Shown one piece after another: positions 4,658-7,659 of a stretch of 7,659 nt of DNA. Positions within the stretch are counted from its first letter, which is position 1, and each line of letters starts with the position of its first letter. This DNA comes from Methanobacteriota archaeon (GTDB lineage Archaea > Thermoplasmatota > Thermoplasmata > Methanomassiliicoccales > Methanomethylophilaceae), in NCBI GenBank assembly GCA_029574055.1, contig JAKQBQ010000168.1:1-7659 (forward strand), given 5' to 3'. The position numbers and the translations under genes were made by a program. The notes beneath the pieces were generated by a model. That model was given only the letters and a program-made list of their open reading frames with translations, did no database searches and was not told the DNA's origin.

Positions 4658-5905
4658 TCAAAGGACCAGCAGTATTATCACATTCATCAGGACAGCTGCG
4701 CCTATTAGATCCATCGAGGAAGACGTAAGCGGTATGCTGTGATCGTCGGGATCAAGGTCGAACCTGACCGCAGTCACCGCCACATAGTAGGAAAGGATGT
4801 TCAGGATGGTGGTGGTCAGCATTCCCGCGATCATCACCACTCCCATCAGTTTCAGGAAGCCGATCTCCCCCGGGCCGCCTATGGCCATGGCCGCAATGAA
4901 AGATATCACTCCGATGAAAGCGTAGGTCACCGCAGCAAGAATATACGTTATCAGGAAATTCTCCGCAGCTTCCCATCCCGGGAACCTGCTCACCCGCAGC
5001 GTACCTAAGTGAAGCATTGAGGACAGCCTTGAAGTAAGCATCCCGGACAGCGCATTCCCTTCGTTGAGGAAAGCGGGCATCAGGATGATCAGCACCGGGA
5101 CGACGAACAGCTCGGGCGTCCTGCTCTCGATGATCACACCGGCTATTATGTCGAGTATCAGGCACATTATCAGGATCGGTGTGGACTGGACGATTATCCT
5201 CCGCGCCTCGTCCTTCCTTCCGAGCAGTATCTTCCTGGTGAAGATGATCACCAGGAACACCACCGTAGCGAGTATGAGGAGAAGTGTAAGGATGTCTATC
5301 ACATACTGGAACTTCTCCTGGCTATGTAAAACGAACCAGGCGCAGATGAACAGCATGGGCATTGTGACAATATCGCCTGCGGCGGCGATGAGAGGGGCGG
5401 TGATGTTGTCCACATCCCAATTCCGCTTGAAGCCGGTCCTCGCGATCGCAAGGTTCACTCCAAGCAGCACGAAGCCCGCCATCAGCCCGCCGAGCATGGA
5501 GATGAAGACAAAGCTGGATATGTTCACGCTTCCGAAGTTGAAGATTGTCACTACCGCCCACCCTATGACCCCCATTGCAAGGGATATCAGGAAACTGAGG
5601 CCGATGGCGGACTCGATGTTCATCCTGAGCACGCTGCCCTGCTTGAAGGACATCTTGAAGGTACCCATGTGCATAGCGGTTCCAAGCCTGGAGCCCATGG
5701 CCCCGAAGATGTTCCCCCTCATCCCGATGGCCGAATAGACAAGGACCATCATGCCGGGGATCAGCAGGATGTATTCTTCCATGGTCCCGAGGAACATCCC
5801 GGCGAAAAGATCCGCGGTCGCGGCGATGCAGAGAGCGGTGAGCCCCATCACGAACACGGCCTTGTTACGGCCGAAGAATCCGCTGACGAATTTGCTGGAG
5901 CCCAT
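4658..5905 (-). CDS. MgtE/SLC41-like divalent cation permease
   Basis: This 415-aa integral membrane protein has about ten hydrophobic segments in two repeated halves. The signature IGMRGNIFGAMGSRLGTAMHMG (residues 60-81) recurs as LNEGNALSGMLTSRLSSMLHLG (280-301), and each half ends with a transport-domain motif: DNITAPLIAAAGD (166-178) and DPDDHSIPLTSSSMD (385-399). This is the layout of two fused MgtE transmembrane domains, as in SLC41 and the archaeal COG1824-type permeases. It lacks the cytoplasmic N and CBS domains that regulate bacterial MgtE, which fits control by the separate PhoU+TrkA_C proteins nearby. Mg2+ is the likely substrate, but other divalent cations cannot be excluded. ATG 5905 has GAGGTG five bases upstream. 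Confidence 0.88.
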   Translation of the reverse strand: MGSSKFVSGFFGRNKAVFVMGLTALCIAATADLFAGMFLGTMEEYILLIPGMMVLVYSAIGMRGNIFGAMGSRLGTAMHMGTFKMSFKQGSVLRMNIESAIGLSFLISLAMGVIGWAVVTIFNFGSVNISSFVFISMLGGLMAGFVLLGVNLAIARTGFKRNWDVDNITAPLIAAAGDIVTMPMLFICAWFVLHSQEKFQYVIDILTLLLILATVVFLVIIFTRKILLGRKDEARRIIVQSTPILIMCLILDIIAGVIIESRTPELFVVPVLIILMPAFLNEGNALSGMLTSRLSSMLHLGTLRVSRFPGWEAAENFLITYILAAVTYAFIGVISFIAAMAIGGPGEIGFLKLMGVVMIAGMLTTTILNILSYYVAVTAVRFDLDPDDHSIPLTSSSMDLIGAAVLMNVIILLVL

Positions 5906-5951
5906 ATATGCACCTCAACCCATTTTTATCGATTACAGGCAATGAGTACGC

Positions 5952-5960
5952 TATATTTAT
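5952..5960 (-). promoter_or_regulatory. TATA box for the permease gene
   Basis: The minus strand reads ATAAATATA. Expected transcription start is near 5930, giving a leader of about 25 nt that includes the GAGGTG site at 5911-5916. Confidence 0.5.
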
Positions 5961-5990
5961 GATAAGTGGACGGTTCCCTCAAATCTTCAG

Positions 5991-6032
5991 AAAAAATCCA
6001 TTTACTCAGACAAAAAAGGTCTCGATAAAAAA
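5991..6032 (-). terminator. Three T6 tracts after the anchored-protein gene
   Basis: Downstream of the TAA at 6045 the minus strand has T6 runs at 6027-6032, 6012-6017 and 5991-5996, a typical archaeal multi-T terminator. They lie before the permease TATA box, so the two minus-strand genes are separate transcription units. Confidence 0.45.
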
Positions 6033-6044
6033 CCAAAGCGGGCG

Positions 6045-6584
6045 TTATGCGCCGTTCCGATCCTGCGGCAGGAACTCGTCCGCCCAGTAGTAGGCGGATA
6101 CAAGCGCGTCTTCGAGGTCGTTCCCAACGAAGTTGAACATATGCGTGATGCCGTCGGCGTCGAGGTATATCCCGCCGGCTAGATCGCCATCCGCGATGGA
6201 AATGTATGTGCGGATATCCAGGCTTGGATCGTTATACACGTAAAAAGGGCTGTTTATGAAGATGACCGGCACATTGTCCGCTATCAGATCGTGTATCTGT
6301 TCATCGGACGGCCTTGTCTCCCCCGTTGCGTTGAACCACGCATAATCGATTATGACCATGTCCCCTTCGGACGGGATCCTCAGAATATAGCTGTCGATCC
6401 TTCCGGTGGATGCCGCCAGGATGCCCCTGACATCCCTGATGAACTTGTCATCCGAGAATACAACGACCTCGCGGTCTGTGAAGTCCCTTGCGGGATCGTC
6501 ACTCCCATCTCCCGAAACAGCTACAAGTGCGACTACGCACACCATAGCAACGACCAACGCCCCCACCATATATTTTGTCTTCAT
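6045..6584 (-). CDS. Membrane-anchored extracytoplasmic protein, unknown function
   Basis: This 179-aa protein begins MKTKYMVGALVVAMVCVVAL, one hydrophobic segment (about residues 5-24) serving as signal or anchor, followed by an acidic Ser/Gly/Asp linker (SGDGSDDPARD). The rest reads as an alpha/beta domain: REVVVFSDDKFIRDVRGIL, GDMVIIDYAWFNATG, a helix with EQIHDLIADNVPVIFINS, and a C-terminal GGIYLDADGITHMFNFVGND. The alternation of hydrophobic strands with helices suggests a small flavodoxin- or response-regulator-like sheet, but I recognise no family. Cys16 lies mid-segment, not at a lipobox. ATG 6584 has GAGGAG three bases upstream, tight but acceptable; an upstream extension in frame is low-quality sequence. 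T-tracts on both sides make it a single-gene unit. Confidence 0.75.
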   Translation of the reverse strand: MKTKYMVGALVVAMVCVVALVAVSGDGSDDPARDFTDREVVVFSDDKFIRDVRGILAASTGRIDSYILRIPSEGDMVIIDYAWFNATGETRPSDEQIHDLIADNVPVIFINSPFYVYNDPSLDIRTYISIADGDLAGGIYLDADGITHMFNFVGNDLEDALVSAYYWADEFLPQDRNGA

Positions 6585-6667
6585 GTTCTCCTCATGCAGA
6601 AAGATACCGCAGAGCCTTACGGGAATGATTACACTTTGGAACATAATAATGTTTTCGAGGGTTTGAT

Positions 6668-6721
6668 AAAAACGGCTCGATGAATGTTCAGCGGTCCTAC
6701 CCCACGACGAATGCGCAAAAA
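6668..6721 (-). terminator. Two CCGTTTTT tracts after hepT
   Basis: The minus strand has T5 runs at 6717-6721 and 6668-6672, each preceded by CCG, downstream of the hepT TAA at 6728. They are plausible archaeal terminators. The second could instead be part of the promoter of the anchored-protein gene. Confidence 0.3.
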
Positions 6722-6727
6722 CGGTCT

Positions 6728-7078
6728 TTATTTCGATGTCAGCTCGGTTAGAATGGATTCGCACTCTTTCTTTAATGACGGTACGTCTTCTGTAATAACA
6801 TTCCACACTGCCGGCAGCTCCACTTTGCTATAACTGTGTGTCAAAACATCTCTGAATTTTGCGATATCGCTCCACTCGATTTCGGGATGGCTGGAAATCA
6901 GATCCGGAGAAAGGCGTTTTACTATTTCTCCTATCTGTAGCAGTGCGAACGCACAGCTGTTTTGGTATTGTTTGTTGCTTAGATAATCTTCTTCGTCTGC
7001 GCCGAACATCAGAACAGCCTCCTCGATCTCATTACAACTCTGGATGATGGATCTGAGGTGCTTGATGTCACGATTCAT
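6728..7078 (-). CDS. hepT: HepT-like toxin (HEPN/DUF86 family)
   Basis: This 116-aa, all-helical HEPN-domain protein carries the RX4HXY motif as R76-DVLT-H81-S-Y83 within AKFRDVLTHSYSKVEL. In the family the Arg and His form the RNase site, and the Tyr is the residue modified by the partner MntA; cleavage of mRNA or tRNA ends has been reported. The N-terminal IIQSCNEIEEAVLMFG and middle CAFALLQIGEIVKRLSPDL segments are typical of DUF86 proteins. Start ATG 7078 overlaps the mntA stop by 11 nt, with AAGG before it, so translation is coupled. All motif residues are present, so the toxin is predicted to be active. Confidence 0.92.
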   Translation of the reverse strand: MNRDIKHLRSIIQSCNEIEEAVLMFGADEEDYLSNKQYQNSCAFALLQIGEIVKRLSPDLISSHPEIEWSDIAKFRDVLTHSYSKVELPAVWNVITEDVPSLKKECESILTELTSK

Positions 7079-7385
7079 ATACCAACCTTCTTTCGCGCAA
7101 GACCTCTTTTGTGAAGTCCTCAGTCAACTGTGCCCCATCCGTTATTATGTCGACCCTCTCGCCGAGCGATTCCTCCAACTCCCGCAGCAGCCCGCATATC
7201 TTTATCAGATTTTTTGTTGGTCCAAGCACAACGAAGAAATCATAATCGCTGTTCTCGGAGTTGTCGCCCCGCGCTCTGGATCCGAAAAGGTAGATGCCGT
7301 TAACTTCATACTTCTTAGCTATGGGTGCAACTATTTCACGCAGCTTTTCGAAGCCGGGATCATGTTCGGCAGTCATAGCGTCCAT
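7068..7385 (-). CDS. mntA: MntA-like nucleotidyltransferase antitoxin
   Basis: This is a minimal nucleotidyltransferase of 105 aa from the chosen start. It contains GSX10DXD as G35-S36...D47-Y48-D49 (FGSRARGDNSENSDYDFF), and a third acidic residue is likely Asp79 in ERVDIITD. MntA-type antitoxins neutralise HepT by adding AMP units to the Tyr of its RX4HXY motif; that mechanism is known for the family, not shown here. The start is uncertain: in-frame options are GTG 7472 and ATGs at 7394, 7385 and 7376. I chose 7385 because a TATA-like TTATAGAG (7408-7415, minus) predicts transcription from about 7386 (leaderless) and the family normally begins shortly before the KLREIVAPIAKKY helix. The extra 29 residues from the GTG are not family-like. 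hepT follows with an 11-nt overlap. Confidence 0.9.
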   Translation of the reverse strand: MDAMTAEHDPGFEKLREIVAPIAKKYEVNGIYLFGSRARGDNSENSDYDFFVVLGPTKNLIKICGLLRELEESLGERVDIITDGAQLTEDFTKEVLRERRLVYES

Positions 7386-7659
7386 GCTTTGCATATCATC
7401 GAAACACTCTATAACGGTTTTCTCTTCGAGCACTGCTCTCAAAGGGGCGGGAGCTGTCTTGGAGATCAACACATCAATGGCGGCTCATAAGGACAAAAAA
7501 CCAAGCAAGCCAGATGAAAATGACCGCCCAATTAAAAGTTGACCCGTGTATTCAAGGTTTGCAACAGTCGAACAACACGGGCTGAATGTAAAGGACGATT
7601 CGAAGATAAAGACCTGTCTGATGCTTCGCCGGTTTTGTTCGTTCCGTTGCGGACCAAGG
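7386..7659. other. No defensible gene; upstream region of mntA to window end
   Basis: The first part (7386-7472) could be an N-terminal extension of mntA but more likely holds its promoter (TTATAGAG, 7408-7415, minus). Beyond that, a 21-codon plus-strand ORF (7477-7542, MAAHKDKKPSKPDENDRPIK...) has no good ribosome-binding site, and no frame running off the right edge resembles a known protein. An inverted repeat, CCCGTGT (7543-7549) and ACACGGG (7575-7581), with 25 nt between, is the only clear structure. I see no tRNA or rRNA pattern. Confidence 0.4.

Noticed and set aside
5064..5738. Plus-strand open frame opposite the permease
   Set aside because: Antisense to a gene with two matching MgtE-type repeats; Met/Ile/Thr-rich composition is what the complement of membrane-protein codons produces.
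7294..7542. Plus-strand ORF ending in a Lys/Pro/Asp-rich segment
   Set aside because: Most of it is antisense to mntA; only the last 21 codons are free, with no adequate ribosome-binding site, so I do not call it a gene.

Overview
The window looks archaeal, most likely euryarchaeal. A Thermoplasmata-type methanogen such as a Methanomassiliicoccales member is my best guess, but that is inference. The grounds are a PurP-family formate-dependent AICAR ligase, PhoU+TrkA_C proteins beside an archaeal-type MgtE-like permease, A/T-rich TATA boxes about 25 nt before several starts, and T-tracts after gene ends. No rRNA, tRNA, CRISPR array or insertion sequence was seen.

Layout. The left end carries, on the minus strand, the start of a secreted or anchored protein (1-208) directly behind a PurP-family ligase (218-1375). 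Next on the minus strand is a GNAT acetyltransferase (1522-2076) whose start overlaps a 71-aa upstream ORF (2033-2248); together they look like a toxin-antitoxin-style pair. A divergent control region with nested dyads (about 2249-2402) separates this pair from a plus-strand nitroreductase (2403-2960).

The middle is an ion-transport block. Two tandem PhoU+TrkA_C genes (3169-3867, 3864-4445; ATGA overlap) have a TATA box, a perfect 10-bp palindrome and a leader hairpin upstream. A 41-aa ORF with its own TATA box (4502-4627) follows. Converging on it from the minus strand is a 415-aa MgtE/SLC41-like permease (4658-5905). Archaeal PhoU+TrkA_C proteins and this permease type tend to be neighbours, so the soluble proteins probably gate or sense for the permease.

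The right part, all minus strand, holds an anchored extracytoplasmic protein of unknown function (6045-6584) and a HepT/MntA toxin-antitoxin operon (6728-7385) with both hallmark motifs, RX4HXY and GSX10DXD. The last 274 bases contain no gene I can defend, only one inverted repeat.

The main open questions are the GNAT/71-aa pair, the altered nucleotide-binding loop of the PurP homologue, and the tiny ORF between the PhoU+TrkA_C pair and the permease. I found no clearly new multi-gene system.
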